64,000 bases of DNA, taken from an uncultured Sphingorhabdus sp. (GTDB taxonomy: Bacteria; Pseudomonadota; Alphaproteobacteria; Sphingomonadales; Sphingomonadaceae). The stretch covers positions 1,302,001-1,366,000 of the forward strand of contig CANMXN010000001.1 in NCBI GenBank assembly GCA_947501885.1, in the 5' to 3' direction. Made by a program: the position numbers and the translations under genes. The notes below the pieces were generated by a model. It was not told the DNA's origin and did no database searches. It was given only the letters and a program-made list of their open reading frames with translations. Of the stretch, positions 23,189-33,443 are shown piece after piece; positions within the stretch are counted from its first letter, which is position 1, and each line of letters starts with the position of its first letter.

Positions 23189-23749
23189 ATGTTCGCTATT
23201 GTGCGCACTGGCGGCAAGCAATATCGCGTCGCCGCTGGAGATAAAATTGCAGTCGAGAAACTGCCCGGAGAAGCTGGCGACACTGTGACGCTAGACGATG
23301 TATTGTTAGCTGGTGACGGCGGCGAAATTAAAGACAGTAAAGGCCTTGCCGTTTCTGCCGAAATTATCGCTCAAGAGCGCAGCGAAAAAGTGGTGGTGTT
23401 CAAAAAACGCCGTCGCCACAATTATCGCCGTAAGCAAGGCCATCGCCAATCTTTGACATTGCTTCGCATAACAGCCGTTGGTGCTGACAAAGCACCTAAG
23501 AAAGCAGCTGCTAAAAAAGCAGATGCTAAGCCTGTTGCAACGGAAGCTCCTAAGAAAGAAGCTGCTAAAAAAGCACCGGCTAAGAAAAGCGAAGCCAAAA
23601 AAGCTGATAGCAAGCCCGCTGCGAAAAAGGCAGATGCCAAACCAGCAACGAAAAAGCCTGCTGCAAAGAAAGCAGATGCTAAACCCGCCGCAAAGAAAGC
23701 AGCTCCTAAAAAAGCTGCCGCAAAGAAAACGACAAAGAAAGATAGCTGA
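23189..23749 (+). CDS. rplU: 50S ribosomal protein L21 with long Lys/Ala-rich extension
   Basis: The first about 103 residues are canonical L21 ([18 protein letters not shown], then [16 protein letters not shown]), a 23S rRNA-binding large-subunit protein. The following 80 residues are a low-complexity tail of [12 protein letters not shown] units rich in Lys, Ala and Pro, nearly doubling the protein. Similar tails occur in other sphingomonad L21 proteins; they resemble histone H1-like tails and likely contact RNA, which is inference. It forms the usual operon with rpmA 30 bases downstream. Confidence 0.97.
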   Translation: MFAIVRTGGKQYRVAAGDKIAVEKLPGEAGDTVTLDDVLLAGDGGEIKDSKGLAVSAEIIAQERSEKVVVFKKRRRHNYRRKQGHRQSLTLLRITAVGADKAPKKAAAKKADAKPVATEAPKKEAAKKAPAKKSEAKKADSKPAAKKADAKPATKKPAAKKADAKPAAKKAAPKKAAAKKTTKKDS

Positions 23750-23779
23750 GCTGAGGCTCGCTAAGCATAGGAGTTACCC

Positions 23780-24049
23780 ATGGCACATAAAAAAGCAGGT
23801 GGTTCATCACGTAACGGTCGCGATTCAGAAGGTCGCCGTCTCGGTGTGAAAAAATATGGCGGTGAAGCTGTATTAGGTGGTAATATCATAGTGCGTCAAC
23901 GCGGCACAAAAGTATATCCTGGTAGTAATGTTGGCATGGGTAAAGACCATACATTATTTGCTTTAACCGAAGGCAAAGTACGCTTTCATGCTGGTAAATT
24001 AGGACGCAAATATGTGTCCGTTGATAGCATGGCACTCGCCGCAGAATAA
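23780..24049 (+). CDS. rpmA: 50S ribosomal protein L27
   Basis: An 89-residue protein with the L27 signature [20 protein letters not shown] and [12 protein letters not shown]27 reaches the peptidyl-transferase centre with its N terminus; here translation starts directly with MAHKK, so no Firmicute-type cleaved prepeptide is present. It follows rplU by 30 bases with a GGAG ribosome-binding site, and a strong terminator lies 50 bases downstream. Confidence 0.97.
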   Translation: MAHKKAGGSSRNGRDSEGRRLGVKKYGGEAVLGGNIIVRQRGTKVYPGSNVGMGKDHTLFALTEGKVRFHAGKLGRKYVSVDSMALAAE

Positions 24050-24098
24050 AGATAATCGCAGGGTTGTCGTTGATGACCCCAAATCACAGATATTTAAA

Positions 24099-24126
24099 GA
24101 GTGGGGTTAAACCCGCTCTTTTTTTA
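24099..24126 (+). terminator. rplU-rpmA intrinsic terminator
   Basis: Seven-bp stem GAGTGGG/CCCGCTC (one G-U) with a 6-base loop, followed by seven T residues. Confidence 0.88.
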
Positions 24127-24213
24127 TGCACGCAATATTCACATCACTGTCACAACGCAGCCCATATAATGTCATAATAATAATTTAGAGAGATGAACCG
24201 AAAGAAGAGTAAT

Positions 24214-24831
24214 ATGTTCGCCCGCACAGAAAGATTATGCCTAAGACCCATATGGGAAGAAGATGCACAGGCACTGACAAGGGCAATTGCAGATGAAGCC
24301 ATTGTGCGCAATTTAGGACGTGCCCCATGGCCTTATACCATTGAGAGCGCTCGGCAATTTATTGCTTTAGAACATGACCGTCGTACACCAAATTTCATGG
24401 TGATACGGCGCACCAATGGGACACCCGAACTTATTGGATCATGCGGCCTTACAGAAATTGATGGTAAGATTGAAATAGGATATTGGATTGCCCGGCCTTA
24501 TTGGGGTTTGGGTTATGCTAGCGAGGCAGCACATGCCGTAATGGAGATAGCGCTAAGTCTTGGGTATGACTGTCTTCATGCTGGTTATTTTTCTGATAAT
24601 CCCGCATCGGGCAATGTATTGCGCAAATTAGGCTTTGTCAGAAATGGTCCAACACGCAAATTTTTCAGTCTAGGTCGCGGTAAGTCATCAGACTTAATTC
24701 CGATGATTGCCAAGGATCTTACAGAAATATTATCAACCAATGAGAAAAGGGGGGGATGTAACACAGCTTTACATCCCCCCGCTTATTATGATGCTCAATC
24801 TCACGCAAACATCATAGCAAAAGCCGCATAA
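24214..24831 (+). CDS. GNAT-family N-acetyltransferase (RimJ/RimL-like)
   Basis: A 205-residue protein with the RimJ/RimL-like GNAT pattern: N-terminal TERLCLRPIWEEDA, then IGYWIARPYWGLGYASEAA, which contains the acetyl-CoA pyrophosphate-binding loop (Gly-Leu-Gly-Tyr-Ala), and NPASGNVLRKLGF. It acetylates an amino group on a protein or small molecule; the substrate is unknown. Start 24214 has AGAAGAG upstream and begins at the family's usual point, whereas the ATG at 24193 is too close to its purine tract. The last 35 residues are non-family sequence that reads through a large inverted repeat, so the stop was probably once earlier. Confidence 0.85.
   Translation: MFARTERLCLRPIWEEDAQALTRAIADEAIVRNLGRAPWPYTIESARQFIALEHDRRTPNFMVIRRTNGTPELIGSCGLTEIDGKIEIGYWIARPYWGLGYASEAAHAVMEIALSLGYDCLHAGYFSDNPASGNVLRKLGFVRNGPTRKFFSLGRGKSSDLIPMIAKDLTEILSTNEKRGGCNTALHPPAYYDAQSHANIIAKAA
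24750..24780. terminator. 12-bp G/C-capped inverted repeat at convergent gene ends
   Basis: GGGGGGATGTAA (24750-24761) pairs exactly with TTACATCCCCCC (24769-24780) around a 7-base loop. On the minus strand it is followed by CTTTTC, so it could end the 24840 gene; on the plus strand it lies inside the acetyltransferase ORF tail. Confidence 0.55.
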
Positions 24832-24839
24832 CGAATCAT

Positions 24840-25790
24840 CTACGCAGCAATTGAAACTATAGTTTCAGCATCTTTATTATTATCATCACCATTATCGATT
24901 TGGCTCTCGCTCTTAGGGTATTTTTTATCGGCACTAGAAAGGTTAAATTTGCTCTCACCAACCGCAATCAAATGCCTGTCGTCGATATCCCATGGATGAA
25001 AATTTGGTTTATAAAACTGCATCCACGGCACTATAAGATTGCGCATTAAACCATTTTTCTTCAATCCATAACGCATCAGCGCCCAAAAGGCCTCAAACCC
25101 GCCATAACCATCTTGCTTCAACAAATAGATTTGACCGCTCAATCGATTCACCAAAAATCGATAGGACATTCCTGTAAAAAGAGCGCAGCGATAACAATAG
25201 CGGCGCAACGCAGACCAATTTTGGGTCGCTTCTTTCATCACATTAAATGCCACCGCTTTATGTTCAACTTCTTCGGTTGCATGCCATAACCAAAGTTCTT
25301 TCAATTCTGGTTCTGCACCTTCAAGATGATGTTCATGACTCAGTAATTCTGATGAAATAATAGCCGTTAAATGCTCCATACAAGCCGTCATATGCAGTTT
25401 AAACATATCACTGCGTTCATTTAACTTTTTGACTAGGCGGTTGACCTTATCTTCTACCAATTTGGATTCATATCCCGATTCCAACATACCACGATTAAAG
25501 GCTACATGCTCACGGCTATGGTTCAACTCTTGGTCAATAAAGGCATCAATTTCATCACGCATATTGGGACTAACGCGATCATGCCAAGCCTTTAAACTGC
25601 TTATCATAAAAACCTCAGCATGCGGAAAAGAAATTGAAAGATTATTATAAAATGCTGTGGCTACCACCTCACCATTCATCCAATGCCGTTTCATATTCAC
25701 TGGTCGATTCACACGGAATTTACGGCGCTTAAGCACCGGCATTATTTTGTCCTTCCAAGACATTTTTGAATCGTTATTTCTTCTGAACAT
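24840..25790 (-). CDS. Predicted metal-dependent hydrolase (PF10118-type)
   Basis: A 316-residue protein of the helical metal-dependent hydrolase family. Conserved ligand-rich segments are EVFMISSLKAW, DQELNHSREHVAFNR, LTAIISSELLSHEHH and WHATEEVEHKAVAFNV, giving a ferritin-like set of Glu and His residues for a dinuclear metal site. The reaction is not established for this family. It is divergently transcribed from a TetR-type regulator across a 160-base gap containing a perfect 12-bp palindrome, so it may be that regulator's target. The C-terminal 45 residues are polar and variable. Confidence 0.78.
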   Translation of the reverse strand: MFRRNNDSKMSWKDKIMPVLKRRKFRVNRPVNMKRHWMNGEVVATAFYNNLSISFPHAEVFMISSLKAWHDRVSPNMRDEIDAFIDQELNHSREHVAFNRGMLESGYESKLVEDKVNRLVKKLNERSDMFKLHMTACMEHLTAIISSELLSHEHHLEGAEPELKELWLWHATEEVEHKAVAFNVMKEATQNWSALRRYCYRCALFTGMSYRFLVNRLSGQIYLLKQDGYGGFEAFWALMRYGLKKNGLMRNLIVPWMQFYKPNFHPWDIDDRHLIAVGESKFNLSSADKKYPKSESQIDNGDDNNKDAETIVSIAA

Positions 25791-25837
25791 TTTTACACAT
25801 TAACTGATTACAGTAAAAATATGTTTTGTAAGGATGG

Positions 25838-25849
25838 TTAATATATTAA
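25838..25849. promoter_or_regulatory. Palindrome, possible TetR operator
   Basis: TTAATATATTAA is a perfect 12-bp palindrome centred between the divergent hydrolase and TetR genes. The AT content makes chance occurrence possible. Confidence 0.3.
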
Positions 25850-25951
25850 TGGTATCATCATATAAAATATATTATTTAGGGGATAAATATCACAATGGTT
25901 TGACATTTCTTATTGCACATTGCCTATAGGCTTTGATTCCAAGGAGATAGA

Positions 25952-26548
25952 ATGACAATCGCAAAAAATAAGAGATTATCCCAAGAAGAAAGCCGTAAAT
26001 TGGCATTAGAGGCTGCCAGAGATCTGTTGGTGGAAACTGGTCCGCAATCGGTCACTTTAAAGGCCGTGAGTAGCCGAATTGGAAAAACCCACGCCAACTT
26101 ATTGCACCATTTTGGATCTGCCTCAGGATTGCAAAAAGCGCTAGCAGGCTATCTTGCAACCTCAATATGCAAAAATATAGCTATAGCGCTCAACAAAATG
26201 CATGAAGGTATCGTATCACCGCGCGAACTGGCTGATATGATATTTGATGCTTTTAATCGTGATGGTGCAGGTGCGTTGGCTTCTTGGATGCTATTATCAG
26301 GCAATGAAGATGCATTAAACCCTGTGGTTGAAGCGATTCATGATTTGGTTGATAAGCTTTCCTCGGAACGAAAAGATGTTGATGAACGTAAATTACGCAT
26401 CGATACACTTGATTTGGTTTTATTGGCTATGGGTGATGCTTTGCTGGGGGCGCCATTGGCAGAATCGCTTGGTCTGCAACGCGATTCTGCACGCAAAATT
26501 GCCGAAGCACGGTTAGAACAATCCATCATTACTGAACAAAAAAAATAA
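25952..26548 (+). CDS. TetR/AcrR-family transcriptional regulator
   Basis: A 198-residue repressor-type protein. The N-terminal helix-turn-helix is clear: SRKLALEAARDLLVETGPQS, then VTLKAVSSRIGKTHANLLHHFGSA, where the recognition helix ends in the usual HHFGS. The C-terminal helices form the ligand and dimer domain and are not diagnostic. An AAGGAG ribosome-binding site precedes the ATG. It is divergent from the metal-dependent hydrolase gene, a common arrangement for a local regulator and its target. The ligand is unknown. Confidence 0.9.
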   Translation: MTIAKNKRLSQEESRKLALEAARDLLVETGPQSVTLKAVSSRIGKTHANLLHHFGSASGLQKALAGYLATSICKNIAIALNKMHEGIVSPRELADMIFDAFNRDGAGALASWMLLSGNEDALNPVVEAIHDLVDKLSSERKDVDERKLRIDTLDLVLLAMGDALLGAPLAESLGLQRDSARKIAEARLEQSIITEQKK

Positions 26549-26664
26549 TCCTATCATTTTCCTCGGCTATATAATTCGCTGGGGTGATAGGAATGACAGC
26601 AAATAATAGCCTTGGTCATGATATACAAACAGCATCGCTAGCCAAAAGCGCAATTGCACGTTAA

Positions 26665-28861
<2,197 letters not shown>

Positions 28862-28865
<4 letters not shown>

Positions 28866-29785
28866 GCGTATCGCCTATCATCGCCATAACAGGAGCAACA
28901 GGCTTTGTCGGGCGTGCAACCTTAAAGCGTCTTATCGAAGCAGGATATCATATCCGCGCCCTTACCAGAAGCAATCAAGATAAATGCGATAATGTGACAT
29001 GGGTAAAGGGCGCCTTGGATGATCAACAAAGCCTTCATTCCTTATGTGAGAATGCTAGCGCTATCATCCATATTGCAGGTGTCGTAAACGCACCAAATCG
29101 CAAAGCTTTTGAAACTGGCAATGTTGAGGGAACAGCCGCCATATTAAAAGCCGCGAGAGACAATCACATAAAGCGCTTCGTCCATATCTCATCGCTATCG
29201 GCTCGTGAACCAAATCTCTCTCACTATGGTGCCAGCAAAGCAAAAGCAGAAAAATTAGTGGGCACATCGCTGCTTGATTGGACTATGGTTCGCCCGCCCG
29301 CTATTTATGGGCCGGGTGATATGGAGATGCTTGACCTTTTTAAGATGGCACAAAAAGGATATATATTACTTCCACCCAAAGGTCGCGCATCACTAATCCA
29401 TGTGGATGATTTAGCGCGCCTTATTACCGCGCTTGTGCCTTCACATGAAGACGCAACGGCGCAAATTTTTGAATGTGATGATGGGGTTGATGGCGGTTGG
29501 CAACATGATGTATTTGGCCGCGCTATCGGCATGGCGGTCGACAAAAATATTACAACCATTTCTGCGCCATCATTCTTGCTTAAACTTGCAGCATTTGGAG
29601 ACCGTATCATCCGCGGTAAAAAAGCCAAATTAACACCAGACCGTGCTAATTATCTTGTCCATCCTGATTGGGTTATTGACACCACAAAACGCCCTTCAGC
29701 AAATCTATGGGAACCTCAAATTACCACAAGACAGGGACTCAAAGATACAGCACGTTGGTATCGCAAATATGAGTGGATTGATTAA
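28862..29785 (+). CDS. NAD(P)-binding epimerase/dehydratase-like protein (NDUFA9-type SDR)
   Basis: A 307-residue extended/atypical SDR. The N-terminal GATGFVGRATLKRL nucleotide-binding motif, HIAGVVNAPN, the VHISSLSAREPNLSHYGASKAKAE segment with the Y-x3-K pair, and VRPPAIYGPGD are present. This set matches the NDUFA9/complex I-associated-like SDR group found beside proB in sphingomonads. The reaction is not known. It starts with ATGA overlap to proB, and its last four bases overlap a small zinc-ribbon gene on the other strand. Confidence 0.88.
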
Positions 29786-29997
29786 TTTAATATAGGCGTG
29801 GCGAAATAACGGGATTGAGCCAGTGGAATCGCATCATGGCAAATCGCACATTCAGCAGATGAACGCCCAATATGCCAGTGAGAATGACCACACGACGGAC
29901 AATGGTTCACACTATCAGCATAATATAAGGGAATCGCCACACGATGTAATGGCGACTCTGTATCTATTTTCATAAAATCTATATCATTCATATACAT
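29782..29997 (-). CDS. Small zinc-ribbon protein of unknown function
   Basis: A 71-residue protein with two Cys pairs, CPSCGHSHW and CAICHDAI, spaced 15 residues apart as in zinc ribbons, plus several His. I do not recognise a named family. GAGGTG lies four to five bases before the ATG chosen here; another Met two residues on is equally possible. The Cys spacing and the ribosome-binding site support a real gene, convergent with and touching the SDR gene. Confidence 0.6.
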   Translation of the reverse strand: MYMNDIDFMKIDTESPLHRVAIPLYYADSVNHCPSCGHSHWHIGRSSAECAICHDAIPLAQSRYFATPILN

Positions 29998-30155
29998 ATC
30001 ACACCTCACTTAATTGACCTTAGTTGTACAGGGGCGGCCAACTGTTGCTTTCTATCGATAAGTTGAAAGAATTGTGATGAACCAATTCTGAATTACCTTG
30101 TAATTTCCTTTTATTTGATTTAATGATGATATCATATTTATATCGGAGATAGAAA

Positions 30156-31067
30156 ATGAATGATCAAATAATAACCCCATCAGGAGGTCAAATATTAAAT
30201 ATAACACAAGAATATCCTGCCAAAATCCGCAGCGGTTATCCCATGCTCATCGCTATTTTAATAGGTATATTAGCGGTGATCGGATCTGCCATATTAATCA
30301 GCACGATTAAGGCAATAGGCCTGATTGCGCTTATCACTTCCATATTATTTACATTATTTTTTGCGGCAGGTTTTTACTTTCTTGGCCCCAACCAAGGCGC
30401 TGCCATCCAACTATTCGGTACTTATAAAGGTACAGACCGCATCAGTGGCTTACGCTGGAGACTCCCATGGCTCACTAGCACGAAGATTTCAGTACGCGTC
30501 CATAATGTGACGTCTGAAACTGTTAAGGTGAATGATCTGCGCGGTAACCCCGTCGAAATCGCCACCAATGTTGTGTGGCGCGTCACCGACACAGGCAAAG
30601 CCTTATTCGATGTCGAACATTATGATGAATTTGTCGATATTCAAATCGAGAGCGCCATCCGCGTTATTGGTGCACGCTATCCCTATGACAGTATTACCGA
30701 TGATGAAGTCACTTTGCGCGGCGATGCCGATGAAATTAGCGAAGAATTAGAAAAGCAACTACAAGAGCGCGTACTTGCAGCTGGCGTCACTATTGATGAA
30801 TGCCGCCTCACCCATCTGGCCTATGCACCAGAAATCGCAGGCGCAATGCTACGTCGTCAGCAAGCCCAGGCCGTTGTCTCTGCGCGTCAAACATTGGTCG
30901 AAGGCGCGGTGGGCATGGTCGAGACTGCGTTAGAGATGCTATCAGAAAAAGATGTTGTCGAATTGGATGATGAGCGCAAAGCGGCTATGGTATCCAATCT
31001 GATGGTGGTATTATGCGGCGAACGCGACACACAACCAATCGTCAACACAGGGTCGCTCTATAATTAA
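30156..31067 (+). CDS. SPFH-domain (band 7/stomatin-like) membrane protein
   Basis: A 303-residue protein with two N-terminal membrane helices (about residues 26-48 and 53-73), then an SPFH domain (FGTYKGTDRISGLRWRLPW, NVTSETVKVNDLRGNPVEI, DIQIESAIR) and a helical, coiled-coil-prone C terminus with RRQQAQAVVSAR. SPFH proteins form membrane-microdomain scaffolds or protease regulators. It heads a four-gene operon with an Arc-type small protein, a membrane protein and a serine hydrolase, an arrangement that recurs in sphingomonads; what the complex does is not established. Confidence 0.9.
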   Translation: MNDQIITPSGGQILNITQEYPAKIRSGYPMLIAILIGILAVIGSAILISTIKAIGLIALITSILFTLFFAAGFYFLGPNQGAAIQLFGTYKGTDRISGLRWRLPWLTSTKISVRVHNVTSETVKVNDLRGNPVEIATNVVWRVTDTGKALFDVEHYDEFVDIQIESAIRVIGARYPYDSITDDEVTLRGDADEISEELEKQLQERVLAAGVTIDECRLTHLAYAPEIAGAMLRRQQAQAVVSARQTLVEGAVGMVETALEMLSEKDVVELDDERKAAMVSNLMVVLCGERDTQPIVNTGSLYN

Positions 31068-31093
31068 AACGCAAAATAGCAAGGCGTCAGACA

Positions 31094-31333
31094 ATGCCAT
31101 CAAAACCCAAAAAAGCATTTCCGCTCCGCATCGAACCCGCGCTGTATGAAGCGTTGGAGAGAACCGCCGCCAATGAATTTCGCAGCGTGAATGCCGAAGT
31201 GGAAGTGCTATTACGAGAGGCTCTAGCGCGGCGCGGTATCAAAATAGCACCGCCCGAAAAGCGTCAAAGAGGCAGACCGCCAACAAAAGTCATCACAAAG
31301 AAAAAAAATACCAAAAATAGTCGGGGAAGTTGA
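31094..31333 (+). CDS. Arc-type ribbon-helix-helix protein
   Basis: A 79-residue protein with an Arc-like ribbon-helix-helix core: FPLRIEPALYEALERTAANEFRSVNAEVEVLLREAL, the DNA-binding strand followed by two helices. The last 30 residues are Lys/Arg-rich (KRQRGRPPTK resembles an AT-hook), which would add non-specific DNA or RNA contact. It has no toxin partner nearby. It sits 27 bases after the SPFH gene in the same operon, where it is conserved with that gene, so a regulatory role for the operon is possible but unproven. Confidence 0.82.
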   Translation: MPSKPKKAFPLRIEPALYEALERTAANEFRSVNAEVEVLLREALARRGIKIAPPEKRQRGRPPTKVITKKKNTKNSRGS

Positions 31334-31335
31334 GT

Positions 31336-31695
31336 ATGAACAAAGATGAAAAAATGTTTTTATGTGTTCGCCAAGGCAAATTTGCCTTTCATATATCACC
31401 GCAAACTCGTGCAGGTTGGATTGCGACAGCTCTATGGCTTGGGCTTATTATAGCTATCGCAGGGCTATACACATTGGCACTAATATTTATGGATGCAATC
31501 GGATATAATGACGAGCAAATTATCATTTATACACTTGCCCCCTTTTTTATCATTGTCTCCATAATCGTAATAATAATGTTACGCTGGATGTATAATCGCA
31601 GCGAAATTATTAATGCGAATGATATTACACAGTGGAAGAATGAAAAGGATAGTAAGAAAACAAAAGCAGGACGTAACAAGAGGACAAGAAAATGA
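31336..31695 (+). CDS. Two-helix membrane protein in the SPFH operon
   Basis: A 119-residue protein with two membrane helices (about residues 27-48 and 61-82) and a basic C-terminal tail rich in Lys. ATG at 31336 follows a GGGGAAG ribosome-binding site that overlaps the end of the Arc-type gene. No family motif is recognised. Its last bases overlap the next gene (ATGA), so it is translationally coupled to the hydrolase and probably acts with the SPFH protein at the membrane. Confidence 0.7.
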   Translation: MNKDEKMFLCVRQGKFAFHISPQTRAGWIATALWLGLIIAIAGLYTLALIFMDAIGYNDEQIIIYTLAPFFIIVSIIVIIMLRWMYNRSEIINANDITQWKNEKDSKKTKAGRNKRTRK

Positions 31696-32642
31696 AATAT
31701 ATCGCACTCGCACTAGCATTCATCGCATCGCCCATTGTGGCGCAAAATAATATAAGCGATGAACCCATCACTACTGCTGGGCCGCTGGGCGATCTGGCGG
31801 GCAGTTATAAGGATGCAGGAAAAGACACACCCGTGGTTTTGATAATCCCTGGCTCTGGCCCAACCGACCGCAATGGCAATAGTCCGCTCGGCATAAAGGC
31901 CAACAGCTATAAATTGCTCGCCGAAGCTCTCGCACAAAAGGGCATATCGTCGGTGCGCATCGATAAACGCGGCATGTTTGGCAGCACAGCCGCTATTAAG
32001 GATGCTAATGCAGTAACCATTGCTGATTATGTGAGCGATGTGAACGCATGGAGCGGTGCCATCCGCAGCAAAACCAATCAGAACTGTATATGGGTAGCGG
32101 GGCATTCAGAGGGCGGATTAGTAGCTCTAGCTTCTGCACAAGCCCCCAATAATATTTGCGGCATCATTACCATCGCTGCGCCGGGAAATTCGCTTGATGT
32201 TGTAATCCGCAAGCAATTATCCAGCAACCCAGCCAATGCCCCCATCATGGGCGATGCATTGTCTGCACTAGACACATTAAAATCTGGTGAGCAGGTTGAT
32301 GTATCGGGCATGCACCCCGCGCTGCAAGGCTTATTCAATCCTGCCATTCAGCCCTATTTTATAGATTTATTTTCATATGATCCCGCAAAATTGTCGGCGC
32401 AAACGCAATTGCCCCTGCTCATCATCCAAGGCGATAATGACATACAGGTTTCGGTCAAAGATGCAGAAATTTTAGCGCAAGCAAACACATCTGCAAGCTT
32501 AGCCATCATCCCCAAAATGAACCATGTGCTGAAAACTATAGATAGTGAAGACCGCGGCGTAAATGCGCAAAGCTATGCCAATCCCGATCTGCCACTATCA
32601 CCGCAATTGGCAGGCATTATGGTACAATTTATCCAAAAATAA
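31692..32642 (+). CDS. Secreted alpha/beta hydrolase
   Basis: A 316-residue protein with a cleavable signal peptide (ending about SPIVAQ). The alpha/beta-hydrolase core shows IPGSGPTDRNGNSP (oxyanion segment), GISSVRIDKRGMFGS, the nucleophile elbow GHSEGG with Ser near residue 140, LLIIQGDNDIQV with the acid, and a late MNHVLK His. It resembles the dienelactone-hydrolase/S9-like periplasmic esterases. Substrate is unknown. It is the last gene of the SPFH operon, overlapping the preceding gene by four bases. Confidence 0.88.
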   Translation: MKYIALALAFIASPIVAQNNISDEPITTAGPLGDLAGSYKDAGKDTPVVLIIPGSGPTDRNGNSPLGIKANSYKLLAEALAQKGISSVRIDKRGMFGSTAAIKDANAVTIADYVSDVNAWSGAIRSKTNQNCIWVAGHSEGGLVALASAQAPNNICGIITIAAPGNSLDVVIRKQLSSNPANAPIMGDALSALDTLKSGEQVDVSGMHPALQGLFNPAIQPYFIDLFSYDPAKLSAQTQLPLLIIQGDNDIQVSVKDAEILAQANTSASLAIIPKMNHVLKTIDSEDRGVNAQSYANPDLPLSPQLAGIMVQFIQK

Positions 32643-32741
32643 TCCGCGCTTATAATGCCATGTCCTTTGTATATGGCGGGGTAATAGCTGTTACGACAAG
32701 ATAATTTATATTCATGATATTATAAAATATTAGGAAGAGAT

Positions 32742-33049
32742 AATTTACCATACGGCTCTTTGATAATGCAGCCCATTAGAATGATAATACCCATTATAGA
32801 AGCAAAATTAAAAGGTAGGGTTTCTCGCAATGGTTGCAGTGTCAGTCATAATGATGCGAGGTTAAATAGAGTAAACATGCCCAATAATGGCAACAACCAA
32901 CCGATCTCAATTTCAGATGCATTCTTCTCTACTCCCGCTTAACGCCTGAACCTTAATCTTAATATGTCAGCAAAGCCTTTCAGCATAACAGCAATAGAAA
33001 GGCCCATCAGAATCATGAATAGCTCGAATAAATAAACAAAGCCCTGCAT
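32742..33049 (-). pseudogene. Membrane-protein gene with two in-frame stops
   Basis: From an ATG at 33049 the frame reads MQGFVYLFELFMILMGLSIA and continues through LKGFADILRLRFRR, then meets TAA (32941-32939). The same frame continues with IEIGWLLPLLGMFTLFNLASL, meets TGA at 32848-32846 where a Trp would fit, and goes on with LPFNFASIMGII. The segments are consistent parts of one three- to five-helix membrane protein of a conserved unknown family, so the gene is broken by point mutations rather than shifts. The 32643-32741 sequence shows nothing further. Confidence 0.65.
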
Positions 33050-33097
33050 AAATTGCCCCCTCAACACTGCAATACTGCTATAGTTAGACAAGCAAAG

Positions 33098-33373
33098 TCA
33101 ACGCTTTACCTTTTCAAATAACTCTACAAGTTCGTCAAACTTCTCTTTCTGCTCGGTCTCATCCCCAGATGATATGGCCTCAGAAACGCAGCAAGCCGCA
33201 TGATCTTTAAGTATTTGGTTCTCCACTTTGGACAGCGCGGATTTTACTGCCTGCATCTGCGTTAGTATATCCATGCAATAACGATCTTCTTCAACCATGC
33301 TGGCAATTCCGCGCACCTGTCCTTCGATACGTTTCAGGCGGTTGAGTTTATCTTTATGGGTTACTGATAGCAT
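33098..33373 (-). CDS. CsoR/RcnR-family metal-sensing repressor
   Basis: A 91-residue all-helical repressor. Family marks are LNRLKRIEGQVRGIASMVEEDRYCMDILTQ with the first metal Cys, and ILKDHAACC carrying the His and second Cys of the Cys-His-Cys copper site. Cu(I) binding releases the protein from DNA. AGGTGA precedes the ATG. It is divergent from copA/copB over a 70-base gap that contains a CCC-TATA-GGG palindrome, so it very likely controls these genes. RcnR-type nickel/cobalt sensing is less likely given the Cys pattern and the copper neighbours. Confidence 0.9.
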   Translation of the reverse strand: MLSVTHKDKLNRLKRIEGQVRGIASMVEEDRYCMDILTQMQAVKSALSKVENQILKDHAACCVSEAISSGDETEQKEKFDELVELFEKVKR

Positions 33374-33393
33374 AGATCACCTTTTTTATTGAT

Positions 33394-33410
33394 ATACCCT
33401 ATAGGGGTAT
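33394..33410. promoter_or_regulatory. CsoR-type operator
   Basis: ATACCC ... GGGTAT with a TATAG centre (33394-33410), flanked by further TATA repeats. The TACCC-TATA-GGGGTA pattern fits copper-responsive CsoR operators and lies in the csoR-copA divergent gap. Confidence 0.7.
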
Positions 33411-33443
33411 GTATATTCCTTTGTCACGGGAGTATCAATATTC

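Noticed and set aside
31094-31333. Antitoxin of a toxin-antitoxin pair
   Set aside because: Ribbon-helix-helix fold fits, but no toxin-like gene is adjacent; the neighbours are an SPFH protein and a small membrane protein.
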